The translations under genes and the position numbers were made by a program. From an uncultured Blautia sp. (lineage in GTDB: Bacteria > Bacillota > Clostridia > Lachnospirales > Lachnospiraceae), in assembly GCA_900541985.1 (NCBI GenBank), contig UQLX01000037.1, positions 1 to 22,220 of the forward strand: DNA of 22,220 nucleotides, written 5' to 3'. The notes beneath the pieces are model-generated. The model was not told the origin of the DNA. It saw only the letters and a list, made by a program, of their open reading frames with translations, and did no database searches. Below, piece after piece: positions 15,199-22,140 of the stretch (position 1 is the first letter of the stretch; each line of letters starts with the position of its first letter).

Positions 15199-15982
15199 GT
15201 ACCACACCTGCCAATACTATATCATAAACGTTTAATTCATCTTTTCCATTGGATACCGATTCTTCTTCATTAGATACAGATTCATTGTCATTCACAATAT
15301 CTTCTGCTGTAATTTTTTCTTCTTCCGGTTTAAAATTAAATTCTTTGTCAATCGACAGATTATCCTCGCTACAGGTTCCTACCTTGATTCCATAATATGT
15401 CAATTTCATTTTACTTAAATCGACAAGATTATAATTATTCTTGAATGCTTTAAGATTAAATCTCAATACACTCTTTTTATCTTTTTCAGTTTTCAAAAGC
15501 ATTTCATAGTAACCACGTTCACCCAATATCGCCTCATTCAGCTTTTCCATATCTATCGGCATTTCTTCTTTAGGCACGATTGTCATATATGAACTGACCA
15601 TTTTATACAATGTCACTGAATTTTCAGGAGCATAGACCCCACTATTTTCAAATTTTTTCACATGACTATCTTCATATGCTGCTTGTATATAATCTGTTAA
15701 CAAAGTATTTTTTATGGTTTTATCAAAAGCACTGGTCAAATCTGCCGCCGCACTTGCATCTACCTTTCCCTGAAATGTTGCCTTAATATAATTCAAAATG
15801 TTAAAACCACTCTTTGCCTGAGCTTCAATCTCTGCTACTATTTTGGCTACCTTTTGTTTGTTTTCTTCTGTCGTCCAATCAAGGCGTCCCCCATTAGTAA
15901 CATCAACGTAATCCTGTGCAGCGTCTTCATCAAAATATACAATTTTAAGGAATTCTGGTTTTTCAGCTTTTCTATTTTTCAA
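15185..15982 (-). CDS. Unknown protein paired with the AAA+ ATPase (DUF6414-like, tentative)
   Basis: About 265 residues. It begins with the probable strand FLKIVYFDEDAAQDYVDV and a polar stretch, then an Ala/Asp/Thr-rich region (KVDASAAADLTSAFDKTIKN), then a long acidic tail containing NDNESVSNEEESVSNG. The general look recalls DUF6414 proteins, but this is memory, not a match. The start is probably TTG at 15982: AAGGAG lies 8 bases upstream and the codon falls 2 bases after the stop of the methyltransferase. ATG at 16018 lies inside that gene without a binding site. It overlaps the AAA+ start, which suggests a substrate or adaptor of the ATPase. Confidence 0.75.
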   Translation of the reverse strand: MKNRKAEKPEFLKIVYFDEDAAQDYVDVTNGGRLDWTTEENKQKVAKIVAEIEAQAKSGFNILNYIKATFQGKVDASAAADLTSAFDKTIKNTLLTDYIQAAYEDSHVKKFENSGVYAPENSVTLYKMVSSYMTIVPKEEMPIDMEKLNEAILGERGYYEMLLKTEKDKKSVLRFNLKAFKNNYNLVDLSKMKLTYYGIKVGTCSEDNLSIDKEFNFKPEEEKITAEDIVNDNESVSNEEESVSNGKDELNVYDIVLAGVVREKD

Positions 15983-15984
15983 AT

Positions 15985-18795
15985 TTATTGCTCCTTCGTA
16001 TTTTGCTGTTGTGTACATAAGTGCTCATATCTTTTCATAAGCTCCGCCACACAGGCTGTTTCACTTTTATATGCTTCACTCCCTTTTGTGAATCCATATG
16101 CCTGCATCACTGCTATATCGTTCTGATGATGTGCTTTCCTCAGTTCCGGTGGCATGGTCAATTCATCATAAAGATCCGCAAGACTACTGTCCGGATATAA
16201 CGCCCTGGCATCCAAAATTGCCTGCGCAGTCTGTTCAATTTTTTGTTTTTGTTCTTCAGTTGGTGTCGGCCATGGAAAATTGTTATATACAATATTAGCA
16301 GAATATCTGTAATCACTCTTCATCCTTCCACATACTGCACGCATCCATGCCATATGAATATTAGAAGTTAATATTGCAAAATGATACATTGTCGCTTCAG
16401 GAATAATGAAATTTAAATCTGTTGAAATTGTATTATTATCCAAAAATCCCATTGGAACATAGCGTCGTTTCTCAGAACTTACTTTCGGTACGAGAATAAA
16501 CGATACCGGATTATTTATTTCTCTAAACAAGGTTGGAGTTTCAGCCAACTTTCTCCTTCCAGCATCTGGTGATTTTTCCCTGTCTTCTTTACATGCTTCT
16601 ACTCTTTGAAGTACCATTGGCATTTTTCTCAATTCAGACGGACTAATACCTACCAACCATAAGCACCAACGTTTTTTATTATTTATAAATTCTGTAGAGC
16701 CTACAAGTCTTTTCACATAAGGTCTAGCTGATGGTTCTTTTAAAAGGAACTCTTCGTAATCCTCATTTTCAATAATAAGATGTCCGCCATCCGCTGGTCT
16801 ATTTCCCGTAATCATTTGAGGAACATCACACAATGGTTTATTTCTATTAGAAATAAATTCATTCGGAGCTTCTAGCAAATATGCATTTATATTCTTTACT
16901 TCTTTAAAACGTCCATTTGAATATATTTTTCTTTTGTCTTGATTATTTGCAACGCTAAACCCGACAATTACACAATGCACATGAGCTTTTAAACTCGCCT
17001 CACTATCCCAACGAAATGTCCTATGGGCAAAATCAATGTGAATATCAAATCTTTCATATAAAGGTTTCCAGACACCCGCAACCTGCTCTCCTTGTGTAAT
17101 GGAATTCGTTGATACGAATGCAGTTCGGATTGCTGTTCCCTGCATAAATTTTGATGCTTTAAAATACCATCCTGCAACATAATCAATTTTACCGGCAGTC
17201 TTATATGGCTTTCCTTTTTCATCCACATAAATAGATAGAATATCATTTTTCTGTTCTTTACTCTGCAAAGAATATCCAACAAAAGGAGGATTTCCCATAA
17301 TGTACGACAATTGATTTTTGGGAACAACGTTCTCCCAATCCAGCTGCAAAGCATTACCTTCTACAATAAAGGCATTCGTTGTCAACGGAAGGAAATCCAG
17401 ATTCATATGAACAATATCTTCTGTTTCTTTCATCATCTGGGATTCTGCGATCCACAGTGCCGTCTTTGCTACCGTAACTGCAAAGTCATTGATTTCGATA
17501 CCATAGAACTGGTCAATGGATACCTGAATGGGCGATGAACCATCAAAGCCAAAAGTAATCTGACCACCCTGCAATTCTTTTATAACTGCATTTTCCAATC
17601 GCCGGATACTGATATACGTTTCTGTAAGGAAATTTCCACTTCCTGATGCCGGATCCAGCCACCGCAGCCCTGCCAGTTTTTTCTGAAATTCTTTCAATTT
17701 CTTCTCTTTTGTGCGCTGGACGGATATTTGCCTGATCTCTTCCAGTTCATTTTTCAGTTCATCCAGAAATAGCGGATCAATCACTTTATGAATATTTTCA
17801 ATGCTTGTATAATGCATTCCTCCGGATCGTCTGGTTTCCGGATTTAATGTGCTTTCAAATACAGCTCCGAAAATAGTCGGACTGATTTCTGACCAGTTAA
17901 AATCTGCGGATGCTTTTTCAAGCAGCAACTGACGGATTTCTTCTGTAAACTGAGGAATCTCAATATTTTCATTGGCAAATAAGCCGCCGTTTACATATGG
18001 AAACGCAGAAAGAGATTCTTCCAGATAGGGGTCTCTGTCTTCCGGTTTAGTGTCAAGTACCTGAAACAATTCGATAACAGCCTTTCTCATATGCTTTGCA
18101 TCAAATTCTTCCAGATAATCATGAAACATACCATGTCTGCCAAAAATACCTGCATCCTCTGCATACAGACAGAATACAAATCTGACACATAGGATATTCA
18201 GGCTTTTCATTGCCCGTTCTGTTGTCGGGTCTACATATTGTTTTGCCAGTGCATCATAGAGCAGCCCGACAATATCTCCCGCAGCAATAGAAACTTCCAT
18301 TTCTCTCTGAAGGTTCGTATTCCCTTCTTCCACCAGAAATTGAAGCCGATAATACTCCCTTTCCAGTTCTTCCAACAAAATAATTTCCGGATCACCGCCC
18401 GGTTTTTCCATATCATAAATGTAAAAAGACTTAAAATTGCTGGTCACAATCCATCTTGGACGTTTCGAATACGGTAATTCTGATGAATATCTCTTCGCCT
18501 GCTCAAATGGTGTCAGCATGGAGCCATCAGACTGCTTAATTGCAGCCGTCAGGCTCTTATTGATACTTTTCTGTTCAATCATGACATGCGTTTTTTCAAT
18601 GTATCCATCTATAAAACTGGTATGATCAAGATGAACCTGATCTTCAAAAGAAATAAACTGGGAAATATCCGTAACACCAAATACCGTTGTCAATAACTCT
18701 ACCCAGAAAATCTGGCTGTCCCCTTTTTCATATCCCCGATCTTTCCAGTTTTTTGCAAATATTTTTGCAGCTGCCCTTTGCTGTGCATCTGTCAT
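15985..18795 (-). CDS. MmeI-like single-chain restriction-modification enzyme (N6-adenine methyltransferase plus nuclease)
   Basis: At 936 residues it matches the length of MmeI (about 920). The N-terminal nuclease core is visible as FIDGYIEKTHVMIEQKSINK, giving D63, E74 and K76, a D-x(10)-ExK site. A helical spacer follows, then methyltransferase motif I WLDPASGSGNFL (379-390) and the catalytic NPPF (502-505) of gamma-type N6-adenine enzymes. The C-terminal third contains the presumed target recognition domain and the ending YNNFPWPTPTEEQK typical of this family. It would both methylate its site on one strand and cut unmodified DNA, so no separate specificity subunit is needed. ATG at 18795 follows AGGAGG; the regulator stop is 12 bp upstream, so they share a transcript. 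It looks intact. Confidence 0.88.
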   Translation of the reverse strand: MTDAQQRAAAKIFAKNWKDRGYEKGDSQIFWVELLTTVFGVTDISQFISFEDQVHLDHTSFIDGYIEKTHVMIEQKSINKSLTAAIKQSDGSMLTPFEQAKRYSSELPYSKRPRWIVTSNFKSFYIYDMEKPGGDPEIILLEELEREYYRLQFLVEEGNTNLQREMEVSIAAGDIVGLLYDALAKQYVDPTTERAMKSLNILCVRFVFCLYAEDAGIFGRHGMFHDYLEEFDAKHMRKAVIELFQVLDTKPEDRDPYLEESLSAFPYVNGGLFANENIEIPQFTEEIRQLLLEKASADFNWSEISPTIFGAVFESTLNPETRRSGGMHYTSIENIHKVIDPLFLDELKNELEEIRQISVQRTKEKKLKEFQKKLAGLRWLDPASGSGNFLTETYISIRRLENAVIKELQGGQITFGFDGSSPIQVSIDQFYGIEINDFAVTVAKTALWIAESQMMKETEDIVHMNLDFLPLTTNAFIVEGNALQLDWENVVPKNQLSYIMGNPPFVGYSLQSKEQKNDILSIYVDEKGKPYKTAGKIDYVAGWYFKASKFMQGTAIRTAFVSTNSITQGEQVAGVWKPLYERFDIHIDFAHRTFRWDSEASLKAHVHCVIVGFSVANNQDKRKIYSNGRFKEVKNINAYLLEAPNEFISNRNKPLCDVPQMITGNRPADGGHLIIENEDYEEFLLKEPSARPYVKRLVGSTEFINNKKRWCLWLVGISPSELRKMPMVLQRVEACKEDREKSPDAGRRKLAETPTLFREINNPVSFILVPKVSSEKRRYVPMGFLDNNTISTDLNFIIPEATMYHFAILTSNIHMAWMRAVCGRMKSDYRYSANIVYNNFPWPTPTEEQKQKIEQTAQAILDARALYPDSSLADLYDELTMPPELRKAHHQNDIAVMQAYGFTKGSEAYKSETACVAELMKRYEHLCTQQQNTKEQ

Positions 18796-18807
18796 TGCTG
18801 CAACCTC

Positions 18808-19017
18808 CTATACTTCATCATCGGTAAATTCCATCATCTCATCAATGGAACATCCCAGCTTCTTACAAATTTTCTCTACTGTTTCCATGGAAACATACTG
18901 ATTTTTTCCCATCCGGGCAAGGATATTTCCACTGATACCGGTTAGATTCTGCATTTCGATCCGTTTCATATTTTTATCAATCAGCAATTTCCACAGTCTG
19001 TTATAGCTTACACCCAT
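18808..19017 (-). CDS. XRE/Cro-type transcriptional regulator
   Basis: A 69-residue helix-turn-helix protein: YNRLWKLLIDKNMKRIEMQNLTGISGNILARMGKNQYVSMETVEKICKKLGCSIDEMM follows the Cro/C1 pattern, with LTGISGNILARMGKN as the recognition region. It is the first gene of the cargo operon, directly before the MmeI-like gene, the place of a controller (C) protein of restriction systems. It probably regulates the promoter just upstream. ATG at 19017 follows GGAGG by 6 bases. Confidence 0.88.
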   Translation of the reverse strand: MGVSYNRLWKLLIDKNMKRIEMQNLTGISGNILARMGKNQYVSMETVEKICKKLGCSIDEMMEFTDDEV

Positions 19018-19051
19018 ACATTACCTCCTGATCTGCTTCAAACATAGTTTC

Positions 19052-19060
19052 ATTATATCA
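19052..19060 (-). promoter_or_regulatory. Extended -10 promoter of the cargo operon
   Basis: On the minus strand TGATATAAT gives a perfect TATAAT (19057-19052) with the TG of an extended -10 element, about 35 bases before the XRE start. No good -35 element is present at 17 bases, as expected for an extended -10 or activator-dependent promoter. Confidence 0.65.
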
Positions 19061-19134
19061 CGATTTTGTTAGGTTGAATACCAATTTTGCATGAAATATA
19101 TCTTCTTATCATCCCTTTTTATCCATCTGTTGAT

Positions 19135-19167
19135 AGGAAAGAGACTGCACGTGGCAATCTCTTTCCT
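19135..19167. other. Perfect 10-bp inverted repeat between ssb and the cargo operon
   Basis: AGGAAAGAGA (19135-19144) pairs with TCTCTTTCCT (19158-19167) around a 13-nt loop. It lies 8 bp after the ssb stop. It lacks a T-run on either strand, so it is either an RNA-stabilising stem, a weak terminator or a protein site near the XRE promoter. Confidence 0.55.
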
Positions 19168-19175
19168 GATAACAC

Positions 19176-19589
19176 TTACTGAAACGGGATTTCATCATCA
19201 TCCGGCACATTCATAAATCCATCCGAATTGGTTCCGGTTTCTTTTTCCCTCTCTGAAGAAAGATTACTCTCCTTATTCTGTGCAAATTCATGTTCCTCCA
19301 CAATGACATCGGTTGTATAAACCGTTTTCCCATCCTTATCCTTATAGTTTCCGGTGCTGATACGACCACCAATTACGATACGCATCCCTTTCCGAAGATA
19401 TTTCTGTGCAAATTCAGCGCTCTTGCCAAATGTAACACAGGAAATAAAATCTGCCTCCTGTTCCCCATCACGCTTATATCTGCGGTTCACAGCCAGCGTA
19501 TATCTGGCAACTGCCATATCGTTGTCTTTGCCGGCATATTTGATCTCCGGATTTTTTGTCAATCTGCCCATTAAAATAACTTTATTCAT
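19176..19589 (-). CDS. ssb: Single-stranded DNA-binding protein
   Basis: A 137-residue SSB. The OB fold begins MNKVILMGRLTKNPEIKY and continues with ARYTLAVNRRYKRDGEQEADFISCVTFGKSAEFAQKYLRKGMRIVIGGRISTGNYKDKDGKTVYTTDVIVEE. A flexible Ser/Glu/Asn linker ends in the acidic tip DDDEIPFQ that recruits partners. It would protect the transferred single strand and support its replication with the primase-helicase. ATG at 19589 follows AAAGGA. It ends just before the cargo promoter, so the cargo appears inserted directly downstream of it. Confidence 0.95.
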   Translation of the reverse strand: MNKVILMGRLTKNPEIKYAGKDNDMAVARYTLAVNRRYKRDGEQEADFISCVTFGKSAEFAQKYLRKGMRIVIGGRISTGNYKDKDGKTVYTTDVIVEEHEFAQNKESNLSSEREKETGTNSDGFMNVPDDDEIPFQ

Positions 19590-19609
19590 AGTTTTTGTCC
19601 TTTCTGCAG

Positions 19610-19900
19610 CTATGCTGCCATATAATCATCATTCGGTATCATCATTGCACTGGTTCCCGGCGGTCTGGTTCCATCATCAGGCGAAAACAATTCGCAGATA
19701 TGGAAATATATCACCGAATACTGTTCTGACAAACCTCTTTTTTCCAGCTTATTGCATAACCTGATGATTCTTATTTTCATACAGTTGTTTGTCGCAAGCA
19801 AAGCAACAAACCGCAGCCTTTCCCTTGTGTTCTTCAGATTTGGACAGCCAAACCAGTAAATCAGCTGCATTTCTTCCACTTCCAGATATCTCACTTTCAT
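19610..19900 (-). CDS. Small unknown protein upstream of ssb
   Basis: About 96 residues (MKVRYLEVEEMQLIYWFGCPNLKNTRERL...), ending 20 bp before ssb and so probably co-transcribed. It is basic, with a central helical part (LLATNNCMKIRIIRLCNKLEKRG) and a Pro/Asp-rich end. The ATG at 19900 follows AAAGAGG very closely; an internal ATG at 19870 is an alternative start. No family recognised. Confidence 0.6.
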   Translation of the reverse strand: MKVRYLEVEEMQLIYWFGCPNLKNTRERLRFVALLATNNCMKIRIIRLCNKLEKRGLSEQYSVIYFHICELFSPDDGTRPPGTSAMMIPNDDYMAA

Positions 19901-19965
19901 CACCTCTTTCTTTCAGGCTTACGCCTTAATTTAATAAATTTTCCGGATCTGTTTTTTCACCCTGA

Positions 19966-20163
19966 CTAGCTGTGGCTCTTGCAAACCACCTCTGCCTGCA
20001 CGCAGGCAACTGCTCTAAGGCTCTGAGCAGCCCACCCATCTCCGGGAGTGTCATTATTTCTTCGCTCAATTTCCATTAGAAACGTCATAGCGTAAGTCTG
20101 TTCACCAGTCAGGAAACTCATGAAATTGTCAAGGTACGCAGAAGGTTCTAAAAATGCCCTCAC
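19966..20163 (-). CDS. Possible small protein (65 codons)
   Basis: The frame reads MRAFLEPSAYLDNFMSFLTGEQTYAMTFLMEIERRNNDTPGDGWAAQ and looks protein-like, with a plausible helical core. However, the start would be a GTG with no clear ribosome binding site, and it lies at the end of duplicated sequence (20155-20235). It may be a real accessory gene or the remnant of one. Confidence 0.4.
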   Translation of the reverse strand: MRAFLEPSAYLDNFMSFLTGEQTYAMTFLMEIERRNNDTPGDGWAAQSLRAVACVQAEVVCKSHS

Positions 20164-20235
20164 ATACTAAATTCAAGTGACTTTATCCGATGCAAAATAA
20201 AAATGAGATTTTCTAACATTTTTATTATTCTTTCT
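20155..20235. repeat. Imperfect direct repeat, copy A
   Basis: About 80 bp starting at ATGCCC and running to CATTTTTATTATTCTT. It aligns by eye to copy B (20283-20356), sharing the ordered blocks ATGCC, AT, CAA, TTTA, ATGA, TTTTCT, CATTTTT and CTT with small gaps. It overlaps the start of the possible 65-codon gene. Confidence 0.45.
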
Positions 20236-20282
20236 TCCGTTTCTGTTCTAAAAAGCACAGTATTTTAGTAAAACCTCCTGTA

Positions 20283-20356
20283 AATGCCACCGTATGTAAA
20301 CTTCAAATGGTTTTACCAAATCACAACATGATTTTTTCTTGCATTTTTTATCCTTC
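20283..20356. repeat. Imperfect direct repeat, copy B
   Basis: Partner of copy A, about 125 bp away. On the minus strand GGAGG (20278-20274) follows it, but no start codon lies at proper distance. Apart from these copies and the terminators at 20403-20514, I see no gene between 20164 and 20585. Confidence 0.45.
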
Positions 20357-20402
20357 TACTAATACAGGACTGGGAAGGGTAAAAGTTGACCTGTTTTAAA
20401 AA

Positions 20403-20514
20403 TTTTTTTGTATTTTTTCAAATACAAAAAAACAGGCACCGACCAGTGATTTCAGACAGTGCCCATTGGGGGTAGCAAAAAAGGCACCAACTTTTTTACG
20501 ATTGATGCCCTTTG
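20403..20514 (-). terminator. Cluster of three terminator-like hairpins
   Basis: In minus-strand order: first, copy 2 of the 35-bp repeat (20514-20480), with GGCATCAA paired to TTGGTGCC and followed by six T; second, GGCACTG (20463-20457) with CGGTGCC (20441-20435), followed by TG and seven T; third, a 13-bp A/T stem at 20432-20420 and 20415-20403 with a GAAA loop. Together they should end the tnpV transcript before the ssb region. Confidence 0.8.
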
Positions 20515-20585
20515 AATTACTCACTATTCTCTTTTATTCCATATTTCTACTCATGTTATATCGCCTTTGATTGCATTTTCAGATG

Positions 20586-20885
20586 CTAAGATAGTTCCTT
20601 AAGAATATTTTTAATAATCTTTTGTAACCGAATCCCATCCCTCAACCCCAATCGGTAAAAGAACTGCTCAGCATCTGCACCACTATCAAAAATGGCATCA
20701 CAGTATTCCCGGACTGCCTGTTCTTTATCCTCTGGAAGTAATGCAACCGCCTCCTGATACTTCCGTTCAATCTCGTCTTCTCTATCCGCCTCTTTTCCGA
20801 CTTTCATCTGGCTGAACGCTTTCTGCATCCGTTCCTGAATGATAAAATCCACAAATTCCTTCAATGCTTCCTCTTTCATCCTCAT
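20586..20885 (-). CDS. Small helical accessory protein
   Basis: About 99 residues, rich in Glu and Lys, with an N-terminal helix (ALKEFVDFIIQERMQKAF) and an ending FFYRLGLRDGIRLQKIIKNILKEL. The pattern recalls small DUF6809-like proteins of mobile elements, but I cannot confirm the family. Its ATG at 20885 overlaps the stop of the gene upstream (ATGA), so the two are coupled. It is the last gene before the terminator cluster. Confidence 0.65.
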   Translation of the reverse strand: MRMKEEALKEFVDFIIQERMQKAFSQMKVGKEADREDEIERKYQEAVALLPEDKEQAVREYCDAIFDSGADAEQFFYRLGLRDGIRLQKIIKNILKELS

Positions 20886-21163
20886 ACATCCCTTTCTATC
20901 TCACACACCAGACGTTCATAATCCAGAAAGCCCCGGATATACATTTCCCGGCTGACATAGGCTTCTACTGCATGTCTTGCCGATACGATACGGTCAATGA
21001 TTGTCCAGAACTCATGTCCATACTGCTCGATATATGGCTCCAATTCATCCATTGTTTCCTCACACTCCCTCTCCAACTCAATTAACTCCGGGTCAATCCG
21101 CAAATATGCCTCCAACCTGATCTCATTCCAGTCGAAGTAGCTTTCCACTAATTCTCTTTTCAT
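20882..21163 (-). CDS. Small acidic accessory protein
   Basis: A 93-residue acidic, helical protein (MKRELVESYFDWNEIRLEAYLRIDPELIELERECEETMDELEPYIEQYG...). The ATG at 21163 is preceded by AAAGGGA. It is coupled to the gene downstream through ATGA. No catalytic motif is visible. Small proteins of this kind fill the right arm of Tn4451-like elements; function unknown. Confidence 0.65.
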   Translation of the reverse strand: MKRELVESYFDWNEIRLEAYLRIDPELIELERECEETMDELEPYIEQYGHEFWTIIDRIVSARHAVEAYVSREMYIRGFLDYERLVCEIERDV

Positions 21164-21188
21164 AATCGTGTCCCTTTCTGCCCTATTC

Positions 21189-21485
21189 CTATGTAAAAGA
21201 GCGAATACATTCTTCTATAAGTACAATTCCTGCAATTACCATTTCAACCGTACATGGCAGGAGATAAAACAGGAATCCAGCCAATACCATTTGTAGACAT
21301 TCACCGGGACTATCCAGACCAAAGCCATAGCATAGCAATGCTGTCAGAAGAAAAATACCTGCAATACTCCGGAAGATAACTGATGATATTCCTGCAAGGA
21401 ACTCTGCGAACAGTCTTATTACTGTCAGAGCAACTATTACAGGCAATAACATGATTTTCAAAATAAAATGTATGGCTTTCACCAT
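21189..21485 (-). CDS. Small membrane protein, CD1845-like
   Basis: A 98-residue protein with about three hydrophobic segments (AIHFILKIMLLPVIVALTVI near the start, VIFRSIAGIFLLTALLCYGF in the middle, MVLAGFLFYLLPCTVEMVIAG near the end). The arrangement FILK...LLPVIVALTVIRLFAEFLAG resembles the CD1845 family of ICE/IME membrane proteins; this rests on recall of the pattern. ATG at 21485 follows AAGGAG. The role is unknown. Confidence 0.65.
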   Translation of the reverse strand: MVKAIHFILKIMLLPVIVALTVIRLFAEFLAGISSVIFRSIAGIFLLTALLCYGFGLDSPGECLQMVLAGFLFYLLPCTVEMVIAGIVLIEECIRSFT

Positions 21486-21497
21486 GTCTTCTCCTTC

Positions 21498-21686
21498 CTA
21501 TCCGACATTCCTGTTCACATAGTTCTGATACTTCTCATATACAGAATCTGTTACACCGTTTTTGTAGATTTTTCGAATGTCCGTAATTTCTTCATCCTTT
21601 AAAAGTTTCAGCCATTCCAAAAGCTCTTTCCGGCTATTGGCAAAATTACAACACCGTCCATCAGCATATTCAATCCGATATCTCAT
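21498..21686 (-). CDS. Small unknown protein in the tnpV operon
   Basis: A 62-residue protein, MRYRIEYADGRCCNFANSRKELLEWLKLLKDEEITDIRKIYKNGVTDSVYEKY. It reads as a small beta-beta-alpha domain: a pair of strands (RYRIEYADGRCCNF) followed by a helix (SRKELLEWLKLLK) and a strand (DIRKIYKNG). The ATG at 21686 is chosen because GGGGGAG lies 6 bases upstream, right after the tnpV stop. Found by position with TnpV; function unknown. Confidence 0.65.
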   Translation of the reverse strand: MRYRIEYADGRCCNFANSRKELLEWLKLLKDEEITDIRKIYKNGVTDSVYEKYQNYVNRNVG

Positions 21687-21698
21687 AGCCACTCCCCC

Positions 21699-22046
21699 TT
21701 ATACATAAATCAGTTCATTCAAAATAATTTCATCCACCCGGTTACGGATGTTATTGCAATGCCGTACCCATTCCATAGGATTTTCAGCTTTCAATTCTTC
21801 TGTCACACCTTCTGCATCCTTCATCTGTGCCTCCAGACGGTCAGAAAGCTCCCATGCCTGTTCATTCAGATCAGCGAGATAACTGTCAAGCTTTCCAGTC
21901 AGCAGCAAATAATTGTATCTGCCAGATTTGTATTCTTTCATATATGCCTTTCGGCGCATCCCCCATCGTCCGATTTCCCGTTTTTCTTCCGGCAGTGTAA
22001 GATCAGGCAAATAATAGTCCCCTACTTTTACGTACTCGATTTTCAT
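21699..22046 (-). CDS. tnpV: Transposon-encoded protein TnpV
   Basis: A 115-residue protein. MKIEYVKVGDYYLPDLTLPEE, then IGRWGMRRKAYMKEYKSGRYNYLLLTGKLDSYLADLNEQA, then AEGVTEELKAENPMEWVRHCNNIRNRVDEIILNELIYV, follows the TnpV family throughout. TnpV is carried by Tn4451/Tn4453-type elements; its biochemical role is not known to me. ATG at 22046 follows AAAGGAT. It is the first gene inside the right end of the element, about 90 bp from the crossover, and leads the operon of small genes down to 20586. Confidence 0.88.
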   Translation of the reverse strand: MKIEYVKVGDYYLPDLTLPEEKREIGRWGMRRKAYMKEYKSGRYNYLLLTGKLDSYLADLNEQAWELSDRLEAQMKDAEGVTEELKAENPMEWVRHCNNIRNRVDEIILNELIYV

Positions 22047-22120
22047 ACGGATATCCTTTCGTTATGTGCAATTTACAGGTTATCTACGTAGGATGTGCTG
22101 ATTTTCCTGTTTTTTTGTTT

Positions 22121-22140
22121 CTCATAGAAGGCATTAAATG
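22121..22140 (-). other. attL-side junction of the IME (element half-site)
   Basis: On the minus strand maff2 reads GGGGATTAAG, then the shared CA (22140-22139), then element sequence TT, TAATGCC, TTC, TATGAG. These blocks mirror exactly the left-end half-site at 3604-3623. Confidence 0.85.

Larger units (their letters stand above)
3604..22140. mobile_element. Complete Tn4451-like integrative mobilizable element (about 18.5 kb) inserted in maff2
   Basis: Both ends are defined by sequence: half-sites of one symmetrical attP at 3604-3623 and 22121-22140, flanked by the two parts of a maff2 reading frame. Inside are a large serine recombinase at the left end, a MobL-type relaxase with a DUF3847 partner, a Toprim/RepA-type replication protein, SSB, TnpV at the right end, and about 8.6 kb of A+T-rich cargo. 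No T4SS gene lies inside the element, so it must use another element's channel. Gene content matches the Tn4451/Tn4453 type (TnpX-like recombinase, TnpV, Mob protein) but with large cargo. Confidence 0.85.

Noticed and set aside
15985..18795. BREX (PglX) or DISARM methyltransferase
   Set aside because: No PglZ, BrxC, BrxL, DrmA, DrmB or DrmC partner is present, and the protein has its own D-ExK nuclease motif and MmeI-like length.
19135..19167. Intrinsic terminator after ssb
   Set aside because: The 10-bp stem is perfect, but neither strand has a T-run after it, so it is listed only as an inverted repeat.
20236..20278. A short gene starting GTG about 20250 after the GGAGG at 20278-20274
   Set aside because: The spacing from GGAGG to the GTG is about 14 bases and the 32-codon product lies mostly in repeat sequence; not supportable.
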